A stretch of 64,000 nt of DNA from GCA-2731375 sp964344935 (GTDB lineage Bacteria; Pseudomonadota; Alphaproteobacteria; GCA-2731375), in the NCBI GenBank assembly GCA_964344935.1, contig CAYFPL010000003.1:310001-374000 (forward strand), given 5' to 3'. Numbering within the stretch: the stretch's first letter is position 1; each line of letters starts with the position of its first letter. The notes under the pieces are model-generated. The model did not search any database, had not been told where the DNA came from, and saw nothing but the letters and a program-made list of their open reading frames with translations. The position numbers and the translations under genes are program-made. This document shows, piece after piece, positions 55,058-63,658 of this stretch.

Positions 55058-55083
55058 GCAGTCGATCAGGATGCGCCGCCGTT

Positions 55084-56169
55084 ATGAGCAAAAGCAGCAA
55101 AATAGCCCGCAACAGCATCCACTTGGGCGACAGCATCGAGGCGATGCAGTCCATGGCCGATGCCTCGGTGGATCTTGTCTTTGCCGATCCGCCCTACAAT
55201 CTGCAATTGAGCGGCGAATTGCACCGACCCAACAACAGCCGCGTCGACGGTGTGGACAATGATTGGGACCGGTTCAAGGATTTCGCCAGCTATGACGCCT
55301 TTACCGCCGCCTGGCTGGGCGAAGTGCGCCGGGTGCTCAAGCCCCAGGGCGGCCTTTGGGTGATCGGCAGTTATCACAATATCTTCCGGGTCGGTGCAAT
55401 CCTGCAGGATATGGGCTTTTGGATCCTGAACGATATCGTCTGGCGCAAAACCAACCCCATGCCGAACTTCCGCGGCAAACGCTTCACCAACGCCCACGAA
55501 ACTCTGATCTGGTGCACGCCGGCCCCAAATGGCCGCGGCTATACCTTCAACTACGAGGCCATGAAGGCCCTGAACGAAGATCTACAAATGCGTTCCGACT
55601 GGTTGCTGCCCATTTGCACCGGGGCCGAACGTTTGAAAAAGAATGGCCAAAAGGCGCATCCCACGCAAAAGCCCGAGGCGCTGTTGCATCGAATACTACT
55701 GGCCAGCTCCAATCCGGGCGATTTGGTGCTTGATCCCTTCTTTGGCACCGGCACGACGGGGGCGGTGGCCAAGAAATTGGGCCGGGACTTTATCGGCATT
55801 GACGCCGACCCGGAATATGTCGAGATGGCCCGTCGGCGGATCGAGGCGGTTGCGCCTCTGGAGCGCGAGGACCTGGATATCACCCCCTCGAAACGATCCC
55901 TGCCCCGCATCCCCTTTGGCTGGCTGGTAGAGCGGGGCATGCTGCGCCCGGGCGCAAGGCTCTACGATGCCCGGCGCCGCTACGCCGCCTCCGTGCGGGC
56001 GGACGGCAGCTTGGTCGCCGATCGGACCCGCGGCTCCATCCATCAGGTGGGCGCAGCAGTACAGGGGGCGCCCGCCTGTAACGGCTGGACCTTCTGGTGC
56101 TTCGAAGAGAAGGGCGAGTTGGTGCCCATAGACTTTTTGCGCCAGAAACTGCGGGCGGAACTGAACTGA
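55084..56169 (+). CDS. ccrM: Cell-cycle DNA adenine methyltransferase CcrM (GANTC)
   Basis: A 361-residue beta-class N6-adenine methyltransferase. The catalytic motif IV DPPY is at residues 35-38 (FADPPYNLQLSG), target-recognition region with RKTNPMPNFRGKRFTNAHE, and the SAM loop LDPFFGTGTTGAVA follows, the order expected for the beta class. The C-terminal domain of about 85 residues (GWLVERGMLRPG... CNGWTFWCFEEKGE) is specific to CcrM-type enzymes. In alphaproteobacteria CcrM methylates GANTC late in the cell cycle and works with GcrA. Confidence 0.96.
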   Translation: MSKSSKIARNSIHLGDSIEAMQSMADASVDLVFADPPYNLQLSGELHRPNNSRVDGVDNDWDRFKDFASYDAFTAAWLGEVRRVLKPQGGLWVIGSYHNIFRVGAILQDMGFWILNDIVWRKTNPMPNFRGKRFTNAHETLIWCTPAPNGRGYTFNYEAMKALNEDLQMRSDWLLPICTGAERLKKNGQKAHPTQKPEALLHRILLASSNPGDLVLDPFFGTGTTGAVAKKLGRDFIGIDADPEYVEMARRRIEAVAPLEREDLDITPSKRSLPRIPFGWLVERGMLRPGARLYDARRRYAASVRADGSLVADRTRGSIHQVGAAVQGAPACNGWTFWCFEEKGELVPIDFLRQKLRAELN

Positions 56170-56176
56170 CGCCGAT

Positions 56177-57211
56177 CTAGAGCGCGTGGCGCAGTACCTT
56201 TTTCATGACGCTGGGCAGGGCCAAATCCCCTAGGTTCTTGGTCGCTTGCCAAACTTCGTCATCCATGGCCTTTCGTCGACCCGAACCGGTCCGCACCGTC
56301 AGTTCAAGGCGAAAGTGAGTGAAGGTGTGCACAACTGTGCCCGGAAGTTCCTGCCAATCCGCTGCCAACGGCGAGTAATCAGCGGCTTCTTCCCAGCTCC
56401 ATGCCTGATCACGCCAGGGCGTGGACGGAACCTCCATCATTCCGCCCAAAAGCCCATCCTCCGACCGCCGCCGAAATAGAAGGCGGCCTCGATCATCGAA
56501 TAGGCAAAATGCCACACCATGGCGCGTTGGCCGTTCCGACTTTGGCAATCGCGTCGGCAGGTCGGCGGCAATACCTTCATCCAGTGCCTTGCAATCCGCA
56601 TCAATGGGGCAGTGCTCGCATAAAGGCGCGCGTGGCAGGCAAACCGTCGCGCCCAGATCCATCAGCGCCTGGGCATGATCGCCGGCGCGTTGGTCCGGCG
56701 TCAGGGTGACGGCCAGTTGCCGCAGTTTCGGTTTTGATTGGGGTAGGGGCTCTGCCACCGCAAACAGGCGCGACATGACCCGTTCGATATTTCCATCCAC
56801 GGGGCTGGCCTTGTGTCCGAATGCAATGGCGGCAATTGCGGCGGCGGTATAGGGGCCGATGCCCGGCAGCTTCAGAAGCTCCGATTCGCTGTTGGGAAAG
56901 GTGCCGCCATGTTCGGCGACAATCGTCTGCGCGCATTTGTGTAAGTTGCGGGCACGGGCGTAATAGCCAAGACCCTGCCAGGCATGCAGCACCTGATCCA
57001 GATCCGCTGCCGCCAAATCCGCTACCTGTGGCCAGCGCTGCAGGAAATGCCGGTAGTAGGGGATGACGGTCTTGACCACGGTCTGCTGCAGCATGATTTC
57101 CGAGAGCCAGACATGATAGGGATTCGCCAATTGTCCCGGCGCGGCCCGCCAGGGCAGCTTTCGGTGCTGGCGGTCATACCATGGCAGTAGGTTTTCGAGC
57201 GGCTGAGAAAT
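56177..57211 (-). CDS. mutY: A/G-specific adenine glycosylase MutY (non-standard start)
   Basis: A MutY of about 344 residues. It removes adenine opposite 8-oxoguanine. It shows WYDRQHRKLPWR, the catalytic glutamate in VWLSEIMLQQT, the helix-hairpin-helix LPGIGPYTAAAI, the catalytic aspartate in PVDGNIERV, the [4Fe-4S] pattern CLPRAPLCEHCPIDADC (C-6-C-2-C-5-C) and a C-terminal NUDIX-like domain. The frame opens after a stop at 57218-57220, yet the only standard start codon before the catalytic motif is TTG 57130, which would delete WYDR...LPWR. ATT 57211, with GGTGA 6 bases upstream, or CTG 57187 may be used. Confidence 0.9.
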   Translation of the reverse strand: MSQPLENLLPWYDRQHRKLPWRAAPGQLANPYHVWLSEIMLQQTVVKTVIPYYRHFLQRWPQVADLAAADLDQVLHAWQGLGYYARARNLHKCAQTIVAEHGGTFPNSESELLKLPGIGPYTAAAIAAIAFGHKASPVDGNIERVMSRLFAVAEPLPQSKPKLRQLAVTLTPDQRAGDHAQALMDLGATVCLPRAPLCEHCPIDADCKALDEGIAADLPTRLPKSERPTRHGVAFCLFDDRGRLLFRRRSEDGLLGGMMEVPSTPWRDQAWSWEEAADYSPLAADWQELPGTVVHTFTHFRLELTVRTGSGRRKAMDDEVWQATKNLGDLALPSVMKKVLRHAL

Positions 57212-57289
57212 TGGGCTTCACCGAAGGTTTATGGCGTTTGATCGGCTTGCAGGATGACGCGGGCGACGTTCTGCCGCAAGATAGCCGCA

Positions 57290-57802
57290 ATGAACAACCG
57301 CCGTTTCAAAAACCGGCCCGTCGCCGCCGGCAGCGTCTTACGCCGCGCCACGGCCAACGCTCTGCGCCGGCGCGGCTTTGCCGAGGGCGAGGTGATCGCC
57401 CGCTGGTCGGATATTGTCGGGCCGGAACTGGCGGCCGTAACAGCGCCTGAAAAACTGCAACAACGGCGCGGTGATGTGGCGGGCGCCGTATTGCACATCC
57501 GCGTTGATGGCGGTGCGGCGGTAAAATTGCAGCACATGGCGCCGGTGGTGCTGGAACGCATCAACGGCTTTTACGGCTATCGCGCCGTGGACCGCCTGAA
57601 ACTGATACAGGGTCCCTTGCCGGAACGGCAAGTTGCCCCCGAAAGAAGCCGCCGGCCGCTCACCAGGGCCGAATCGACGTCCCTCGCGGCCCAGATCGGC
57701 CCGACCCGGAGCCCTGCGTTACGCCATGCCCTGGAGCGCCTCGGTGCCAGTGTTATGAGCCGAAGGGGCGAAGGGCCGAATTCCGGCGATCCCGAGCCTT
57801 GA
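57290..57802 (+). CDS. dciA: DUF721/DciA family protein
   Basis: A 170-residue DciA-type protein. DciA is the ancestral bacterial helicase-loading factor that works with DnaB where DnaC/DnaI are absent. The domain shows VLRRATANALRRRGFAEGEV, WSDIVGPELAAV, and LHIRVDGGAAVKLQHMAP, followed by a disordered basic C-terminus. ATG 57290 or ATG 57254 may start it. It is divergent from mutY and upstream of the dsbA-like gene. Confidence 0.87.
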   Translation: MNNRRFKNRPVAAGSVLRRATANALRRRGFAEGEVIARWSDIVGPELAAVTAPEKLQQRRGDVAGAVLHIRVDGGAAVKLQHMAPVVLERINGFYGYRAVDRLKLIQGPLPERQVAPERSRRPLTRAESTSLAAQIGPTRSPALRHALERLGASVMSRRGEGPNSGDPEP

Positions 57803-57909
57803 TCGCCACCATTTCGCCCCAATGTCTTGTCAATCTAGGACTGCCAAGGCTTGTGAGAACATCATGGCAGCCCTATAATCAACACCACATGTAGTGGGTA
57901 GGAGATCGA

Positions 57910-58518
57910 ATGACCCAATTTAGAGTGTTTGCGCCCATTTTCGCCTTGCTTGTCTTCTTGGCCTTCCATGCTGGTGAAAGCCGCGCCGCGGAATCCGGCT
58001 ATGCCAAGGGCGATATGGCATTGGGCAGCAAGGATGCGCCCGTGACGATCATCGAATATGCCTCCATGACCTGTCCTCATTGCGCCAATTTCCATATGGG
58101 GCCGTTCAAGGAACTGAAGTCTAAGTATATCGATACCGGCAAAGTGCGCATGATCTTCCGGGAGTTTCCCTTCGATCCCCTGGCGCTGCAGGCCTCCATG
58201 TTGGCCCGTTGTGCCGGCGAGAAACGATTCTTTGGCATGCTGGACGTTTTGTTCAAGAGCCAGTCGAAATGGGCCAAATCCTCAAACCCGCAAATGGAAC
58301 TGGCCAAGATCGCCCGTCTTGGCGGATTCACCGAGGCCCGTTTCAATGCCTGCATGAGCAGTCAGGAACTGGCCGATATGATTTTGCAGAGCCGTCTGAA
58401 GGGCAACAAAGAATTCGGTGTCGATTCGACCCCCAGTTTCATCGTCAATGGCGTCAAAACCTCCGGCAACATGACCATCGGCCGGTGGGACGAACTGCTG
58501 GCGACCTACTTGAAATAA
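57910..58518 (+). CDS. DsbA-family thiol:disulfide oxidoreductase
   Basis: A 202-residue periplasmic thioredoxin-fold protein. Signal peptide MTQFRVFAPIFALLVFLAF is followed by cleavage near SRAAE. The redox motif is CPHC in YASMTCPHCANFH, and the cis-proline is in DSTPSFIVNG. CPHC matches E. coli DsbA. The layout with a short linker and KGDMALGSKDAPVTIIEYA is typical of alphaproteobacterial DsbA-like proteins next to smc. It probably oxidises or isomerises cysteines of exported proteins. Confidence 0.93.
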   Translation: MTQFRVFAPIFALLVFLAFHAGESRAAESGYAKGDMALGSKDAPVTIIEYASMTCPHCANFHMGPFKELKSKYIDTGKVRMIFREFPFDPLALQASMLARCAGEKRFFGMLDVLFKSQSKWAKSSNPQMELAKIARLGGFTEARFNACMSSQELADMILQSRLKGNKEFGVDSTPSFIVNGVKTSGNMTIGRWDELLATYLK

Positions 58519-58549
58519 GAACAGCGTAAACAGACAGGGATCCACATAG

Positions 58550-61500
58550 GTGCATTTTACCAAGTTACGGTTGAGCGGTTTCAAGTCCTTCGTCGATCCC
58601 ATCGAGTTGGAGATCGAACCGGGCCTGACGGGCGTCGTCGGGCCGAACGGCTGCGGCAAGTCGAACCTAGTGGAAGCCTTGCGCTGGGTGATGGGCGAAA
58701 ACTCGGCCAAGCGGATGCGCGGCGGCGCCATGGACGACGTCATCTTCAACGGCTCGCAGGGCCGCCCCTCCCGCAACCTGGCGGAAGTTTCCCTGGTGAT
58801 CGACAACCAGGACCGCAATGCACCGGCCGCGATGAACGATGCGGACGAATTGGAGGTGACCCGGGCCATTGAACGTAACAGCGGCTCGGCATATCGCATC
58901 AATGGTAACGAAATGCGGGCCAGGGATGTGCAGTTGTTGTTCGCCGACGCTGCGTCGGGTGCCCATTCGCCCTCCCTGGTCAGTCAGGGCCGCATCGGTG
59001 AGGTGGTCAATGCCAAACCGGTAGCGCGCCGGGCGTTGCTGGAAGAGGCGGCCGGTATCACCGGCCTGCACTCCCGGCGCCACGAGGCGGAATTGCGTCT
59101 GCGGGCGGCGGAAAACAACCTCGAACGCCTGGACGACGTCATGCAGGCGTTGGAAGCGCAATTGCAGAACATGAAACGCCAGGCTCGCCAGGCGCGGCGC
59201 TTTCGCAAGGTGGGCGAACAGATCCGGCATTTCGACGGCGTGCAGCTGCACCTACTCTTCCAACGGGCCGAAGGGCAGTTGCAGGAGGCGGTGGCCAAGC
59301 TGGATCGCGCCAATAGCCAGGTCGCTCGCCTGACTGAGGCTGCCGCGCAAGCGACAACCGCGCATGCAGAGGCCGCCAATATCCTTCCTGAACTACGCAA
59401 TGAAGAGGCCACGCGCGCCGCTGCCCTGCATCGCCTGGCCGTGGCGCGGGACGGCCTGGAGCAGGAAGAGCAACGCATCGCGGACGCGGTCGAGCAGATG
59501 CAGGCCCGCTTGCAACAGATCGAGATCGACCGACAGCGGGAAAGCGGTTTGGCAAAGGAGGCCCTTGCCACCACCGAGCGCCTGGAAGAAGAGGCCGGGC
59601 GCATCCGGACCCAGCAGGACAACGAGGCTGCTGCCGGTCGGGAGGCCGAAGCACGGGTAAGCGAAGCCGCCACTGCACTATCCGAGGGGGAGGTTGCGTT
59701 ACAGAACCTGACTGCGGAAGTCGCCGACGGCGCGGCCCGGCGGGATGCCCTGCAAAGGGCCATCGCCGCCGCTGCGCAGCGCCTTGAGAGACTGTCCCAG
59801 CGGCGGGAGGAAGCCCAGGCTGCCCACGAGCGTCTTAGCCTGGAAATCCGGGACGACGACCGTTTGCAGGAGGCAAACGAAGTTCTGGCCAAGGCCACTG
59901 AAGCCTCGGAAGTCGCTGGAGAGGAGCTGGAACGGCGGGAAGAGGCCCATGGCGCGGCCGGCGAAGCCTTGGCGCAGGCCCGCGAAGCCAGCCAGCGCGT
60001 CGCGGCGGAAGACGGACAATTGGCGGCAGAAGAAAAAGCCCTGGCCGAGTTGTTGGGCCAGGACGATGCGGGCTTGTGGCCGGCAGTGATCGACGCGGTA
60101 ACCGTGGAGCCTGGCTATGAAGCCGCCCTTGGCGCCGCCTTGGGGGATGATCTGAACGTACCCATGGACGAGGCAGCGCCGATGCATTGGCGTACTTTGC
60201 CGTTGCGGGTTGATGCCGCCCGACTGCCGGCGGGGGCGACGCCGCTATTGAACTATGTCGAGGCGCCGGATGCCCTTGCGAGGCGTCTATCTCAGGTTGG
60301 TGTCGTGGACGAGGCGGATGCCGAGCGACTGGCCGGCGACCTCGCCTATGGTCAGCGCCTGGTGACCCGCAACGGCGCCTTGTGGCGCTGGGACGGTTTC
60401 ACGGTATCGGCGGGGGCTGAAACCGCTGCCGCCGTCCGCTTGGCTCAAGGCAACCGCTTGGTGGAACTGCGTCAGTTGCGCAACGGTCTAGCACCCGGTT
60501 TGGAACAGGCGGCCGAAGCGTTGGCCGCAGCGAACGATGCCGTAGCACAGGCGGAACGGGACCGCGCAGGCGCCCGGGAAACGGCTCGCCTGGCACGGGA
60601 AGGACAGGATCGGGCGCGTGAAGCACAGGCCAAGGCCGAGCGGGACGCGGCTCAGCGTTCGGCGCGTTTGGCCACAGTGGAAGAAAGCCTAACCCAGACC
60701 GAGGCCGACCTGGCGGAAAACAACAACGCCATGGCCGAGGCCCGGTCGCAGTTGCAGGCTCTGCCGCCGTTGGACGATCTGCGCCGCAGCCTGGAGGCCC
60801 TGCAACAGGATGTTGCCGGCCAGCGCACGGAATTGGTCGAAGCCCGCAGCCGCCACGACCGTCTGCGGGCGGAGGCGGCGACGCGGGCCGAGCGCCTGGC
60901 CGCCATCGCTGGCGAGCAGGACGGTTGGCGGCGCCGGGCCCAGGGTGCGGAAGCACAACTGGCCGAGCTGTCGGACCGGGCCGAAGCGGGCGCAGCAGAG
61001 TTGGAACAATTACGCCGCAAACCGGCCGAAATTGCGGCCCAGCGGCGGGAATTGCTGGACCAGATCGAGACGGCTGAAAAGGCGCGCAACCAGGCCGCCG
61101 ACAATTTGGCCCAGGCGGAAGCCAAGGTCGATGAATTGGCCGCGGCCCAGCGCAAGGCCGAAGGGGCGCTCGCGACGGCCCGGGAAGAACGGGTGCGCGG
61201 CGAAGCCGGCGTCGAACAATGCGAAGAGCGTCGGGGCGAAATCACCCGGCGCATCATGGAAACCCTCGAATGTGCTCCCGAGAGGGTCCTGGCGGCCGCT
61301 GGTATCGATGCGGATGCCGAACTGCCGTCCCTGGAAGAGGCGGAGCGCAAGCTGGAACGCTTGAAGCGGGAACGGGACAATATGGGTGCCGTCAATCTGC
61401 GCGCCGAGCAGGAGGCAGTGGAACTCGAAGAGCAACTGGCCACCATGGTGACCGAGCGCGAGGACCTTGAAGGCGCCATCGCCCGCCTGCGCCAGGGCAT

Positions 61501-62008
61501 CTACAGCCTGAACCGGGAAGGCCGGGAACGCCTGCTGGCAGCCTTCAAAGCGGTTGACGGGCATTTCCAGGACCTGTTCGTGCGCCTGTTTGGCGGCGGC
61601 AAGGCGCATTTGAGCCTGACTGAATCCGATGATCCGTTGGAGGCCGGCCTGGAGATCATGGCCTCGCCGCCGGGCAAACGGCTGCAAAGCCTCTCCCTGC
61701 TCTCGGGCGGCGAACAGGCCCTGACCGCCCTGGCGCTGCTGTTTGCGGTATTCCTGACCAATCCCGCGCCCGTCTGTGTCCTGGACGAGGTGGACGCACC
61801 CCTGGACGATGCCAATGTGGAACGCTTTACGAACTTGGTCGGCGAAATTGCCCGCATCACCGGCACCCGTTTCTTGATCATCACGCATCATCCCTACACC
61901 ATGGCCCGCATGGACCGCCTATATGGCGTCACCATGGCGGAGCGCGGGGTGTCGCAATTGCTGTCGGTTGATCTGGCCCGGGCGGAGCGGATCAGGGCCA
62001 CCGGATGA
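58550..62008 (+). CDS. smc: Chromosome segregation protein SMC
   Basis: A 1,152-residue SMC, full length. Walker A GPNGCGKSN is at residues 31-39, two long coiled coils flank a hinge at roughly residues 490-650 (ALGAALGDDLNVP... RLVTRNGALWRWDG), the ABC signature is LLSGGEQALTALALLF and Walker B is VCVLDEVDAPLDD. It compacts and aligns chromosome arms with ScpA/ScpB. The start is GTG 58550 with AGGGA upstream. The coiled coils are rich in Ala, Glu, Arg and Gln and give many antisense open frames. Confidence 0.97.
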   Translation: MHFTKLRLSGFKSFVDPIELEIEPGLTGVVGPNGCGKSNLVEALRWVMGENSAKRMRGGAMDDVIFNGSQGRPSRNLAEVSLVIDNQDRNAPAAMNDADELEVTRAIERNSGSAYRINGNEMRARDVQLLFADAASGAHSPSLVSQGRIGEVVNAKPVARRALLEEAAGITGLHSRRHEAELRLRAAENNLERLDDVMQALEAQLQNMKRQARQARRFRKVGEQIRHFDGVQLHLLFQRAEGQLQEAVAKLDRANSQVARLTEAAAQATTAHAEAANILPELRNEEATRAAALHRLAVARDGLEQEEQRIADAVEQMQARLQQIEIDRQRESGLAKEALATTERLEEEAGRIRTQQDNEAAAGREAEARVSEAATALSEGEVALQNLTAEVADGAARRDALQRAIAAAAQRLERLSQRREEAQAAHERLSLEIRDDDRLQEANEVLAKATEASEVAGEELERREEAHGAAGEALAQAREASQRVAAEDGQLAAEEKALAELLGQDDAGLWPAVIDAVTVEPGYEAALGAALGDDLNVPMDEAAPMHWRTLPLRVDAARLPAGATPLLNYVEAPDALARRLSQVGVVDEADAERLAGDLAYGQRLVTRNGALWRWDGFTVSAGAETAAAVRLAQGNRLVELRQLRNGLAPGLEQAAEALAAANDAVAQAERDRAGARETARLAREGQDRAREAQAKAERDAAQRSARLATVEESLTQTEADLAENNNAMAEARSQLQALPPLDDLRRSLEALQQDVAGQRTELVEARSRHDRLRAEAATRAERLAAIAGEQDGWRRRAQGAEAQLAELSDRAEAGAAELEQLRRKPAEIAAQRRELLDQIETAEKARNQAADNLAQAEAKVDELAAAQRKAEGALATAREERVRGEAGVEQCEERRGEITRRIMETLECAPERVLAAAGIDADAELPSLEEAERKLERLKRERDNMGAVNLRAEQEAVELEEQLATMVTEREDLEGAIARLRQGIYSLNREGRERLLAAFKAVDGHFQDLFVRLFGGGKAHLSLTESDDPLEAGLEIMASPPGKRLQSLSLLSGGEQALTALALLFAVFLTNPAPVCVLDEVDAPLDDANVERFTNLVGEIARITGTRFLIITHHPYTMARMDRLYGVTMAERGVSQLLSVDLARAERIRATG

Positions 62009-62080
62009 GGCCTTGGGTAAAATTGTCGCATCTAACGTTTATTGTTTAAAATCAATTAGTTAAGTAAGGGTCATTGGCCC

Positions 62081-62109
62081 TTGACAGGGACCGGGTCAAC
62101 CCGTATCGT
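62081..62109 (+). promoter_or_regulatory. atp operon promoter
   Basis: A perfect -35 TTGACA (62081-62086), a 17-base spacer and TATCGT (62104-62109, 4 of 6) predict a start near 62116, about 30 bases before atpI. The preceding stretch 62035-62070 is strongly AT-rich and could act as an UP element. Confidence 0.7.
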
Positions 62110-62146
62110 GCGCCCGCTTCCGACCTTGACGCAGCTTTCGAGCAAC

Positions 62147-62533
62147 ATGTCCGATCCGCAAGACCCCGGCCCCCGGGATACGCCTTCCCTAGGCGAATTG
62201 GGCGGCCGGATTTCCAAGGCCCGCCGGGACGCCGGCCTGGAAAAATCGGCGGCGGAACAGGATGCGGATGCGGCGGTCGGAGCCGGCCTGGGCGCGGCGT
62301 GGCGGATTTCCATTGAAATCGTCGTCGCTCTTGTGGTTTGTACGGCCATCGGCTGGGCCCTGGACTATTGGTTCGGGACGAAGCCATGGTTCATGCTGGT
62401 CTTCCTGTTTCTCGGCGGGGCGGCGGGCATAAACAACGCGGTGCGAACGGCGCTGCGTATTGATGCGGCCGCGACCGAGGCGCTTCAAGCGAAGCGCGGG
62501 GCGCGGAACGACGGAGAGGGAGACAAGGCGTGA
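62147..62533 (+). CDS. atpI: ATP synthase protein I
   Basis: A 128-residue AtpI, an accessory protein that helps assemble the c-ring. The N-terminus is hydrophilic (LGELGGRISKARRDAGLEKS, typical of the alphaproteobacterial form) and two membrane helices follow (ISIEIVVALVVCTAIGWALD and WFMLVFLFLGGAAGI). ATG 62147 starts the usual N-terminus; the frame runs open further upstream. The stop overlaps the atpB GTG (GTGA). Confidence 0.9.
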   Translation: MSDPQDPGPRDTPSLGELGGRISKARRDAGLEKSAAEQDADAAVGAGLGAAWRISIEIVVALVVCTAIGWALDYWFGTKPWFMLVFLFLGGAAGINNAVRTALRIDAAATEALQAKRGARNDGEGDKA

Positions 62534-63279
62534 GCGTTGATCGCCAGATTGACCATAGCAGCCCGATGTATCAGTTCGTCATCGGGCGGATGAACGATTG
62601 GCAGCTCGGCGGGCTTGACATCTCGTTCTCCAAGGCGGCCGCTTTCATGTTCGCCGCCGTCATCGTCGTCACTCTGTTCCTGGTTTTGACCACCTCGCGC
62701 CGGGCCATGGTGCCCGGACGCTGGCAGTCCGTGGCGGAACTCTGGTACGAATTCATCGCCGATATGATCAAGGAAACCATCGGCGCCGAGGGGCGGAAGT
62801 ATTTCCCCTTCGTCTTCTCGCTGTTCAGCTTCATCGTCATGTGCAATCTGCTGGGCATGCTGCCCTACAGTTACACCGTGACCTCCCATATCGCCGTCAC
62901 CATCACTCTGGCCCTGGCGGTCTTCATCCTCGTCACTATTATCGGCATCACGCGCCATGGCGCGCATTTCCTCTCCTTCTTTGTGCCCAAGGGCGTGCCG
63001 TTGGTGATGCTGTTCCTCGTGGTCCCGATCGAGGTTCTGTCCTATTTCATGCGGCCGATCAGCCATTCCGTGCGTCTGTTCGCCAATATGACCGCCGGCC
63101 ACACCATGTTGAAGGTGTTCGGCACTTTCGTTGTGCAAATGGGCGTCTTCGGTGTTCTGCCCTTTGTCTTGATCGTAGCGCTGACCGGCCTGGAAGTGGC
63201 CATCGCCGTTCTGCAAGCCTACGTCTTCACCATTCTGACCTGCCTCTACCTCAATGACGCCATTCATCTTGAGCATTGA
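62530..63279 (+). CDS. atpB: ATP synthase F0 subunit a
   Basis: A 249-residue integral membrane subunit a with about six helices. The essential stator arginine is R182 in ISHSVRLFANMTAGH; the C-terminal helix includes LPFVLIVALTGLEVAIAVLQ. It forms the proton half-channels with the c-ring. GTG 62530 overlaps atpI by four bases. Confidence 0.97.
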   Translation: MSVDRQIDHSSPMYQFVIGRMNDWQLGGLDISFSKAAAFMFAAVIVVTLFLVLTTSRRAMVPGRWQSVAELWYEFIADMIKETIGAEGRKYFPFVFSLFSFIVMCNLLGMLPYSYTVTSHIAVTITLALAVFILVTIIGITRHGAHFLSFFVPKGVPLVMLFLVVPIEVLSYFMRPISHSVRLFANMTAGHTMLKVFGTFVVQMGVFGVLPFVLIVALTGLEVAIAVLQAYVFTILTCLYLNDAIHLEH

Positions 63280-63348
63280 TGCAAAAGGCGGCCGGATCGT
63301 TACTTGAACCAACCCCAATTTCTCACCAGCCAAGATAGGAATTTCATC

Positions 63349-63576
63349 ATGGATCCAGCAGCAGCGAAGCTGATCGGCGCCGGACTTGCCGCCATCGCCA
63401 TGGGTGGCGCCGGTATCGGCATTGGCCTGATTTTCGGCAACTACGTAGCCGGCGCCATGCGCAACCCCGGTGCGGCCCAGGCCGTGTTCGGCCGGGTGAT
63501 CCTGGGCTTTGCCTTGACCGAGGCCATCGCCCTGTTCGCCCTCGTGGTGGCGCTGATTATCCTGTTCGTCTTCTAG
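63349..63576 (+). CDS. atpE: ATP synthase F0 subunit c
   Basis: A 75-residue double-helix c subunit. The glycine-rich first helix GGAGIGIGLIFG, the polar loop RNP (38-40) and the ion-binding carboxylate E58 in GFALTEAIALF are present. No extra sodium-site residues are obvious, so protons are the likely ion. ATG 63349 has AGGA upstream; an in-frame ATG at 63304 would add 15 residues. It is followed by two hairpins before atpF'. Confidence 0.97.
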   Translation: MDPAAAKLIGAGLAAIAMGGAGIGIGLIFGNYVAGAMRNPGAAQAVFGRVILGFALTEAIALFALVVALIILFVF

Positions 63577-63582
63577 CCGGCG

Positions 63583-63633
63583 GCTGGGCAGTGCCCAGCT
63601 GTTGGACCATGCCCCGGTGAATTGGCGCCGGGG
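63583..63633 (+). repeat. Two hairpins between atpE and atpF'
   Basis: Hairpin 1: GCTGGGC / GCCCAGC with an AGT loop (63583-63599). Hairpin 2: CCCCGG / CCGGGG with a 10-base loop (63612-63633). No T-run follows either. They could stabilise the atpE message or lower read-through to atpF'. Confidence 0.55.
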
Positions 63634-63658
63634 TGGAGAGGATTAGGAGAGCAATACC

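Noticed and set aside
58984..61891. Long minus-strand frames within smc
   Set aside because: They arise from the Ala/Glu/Arg-rich coiled coil of SMC read backwards and are dominated by Ser, Arg and Ala.
62046..62063. Two TTAA boxes upstream of atpI as a CtrA site
   Set aside because: They are spaced by 10 bases, not the 7 expected for TTAA-N7-TTAA.
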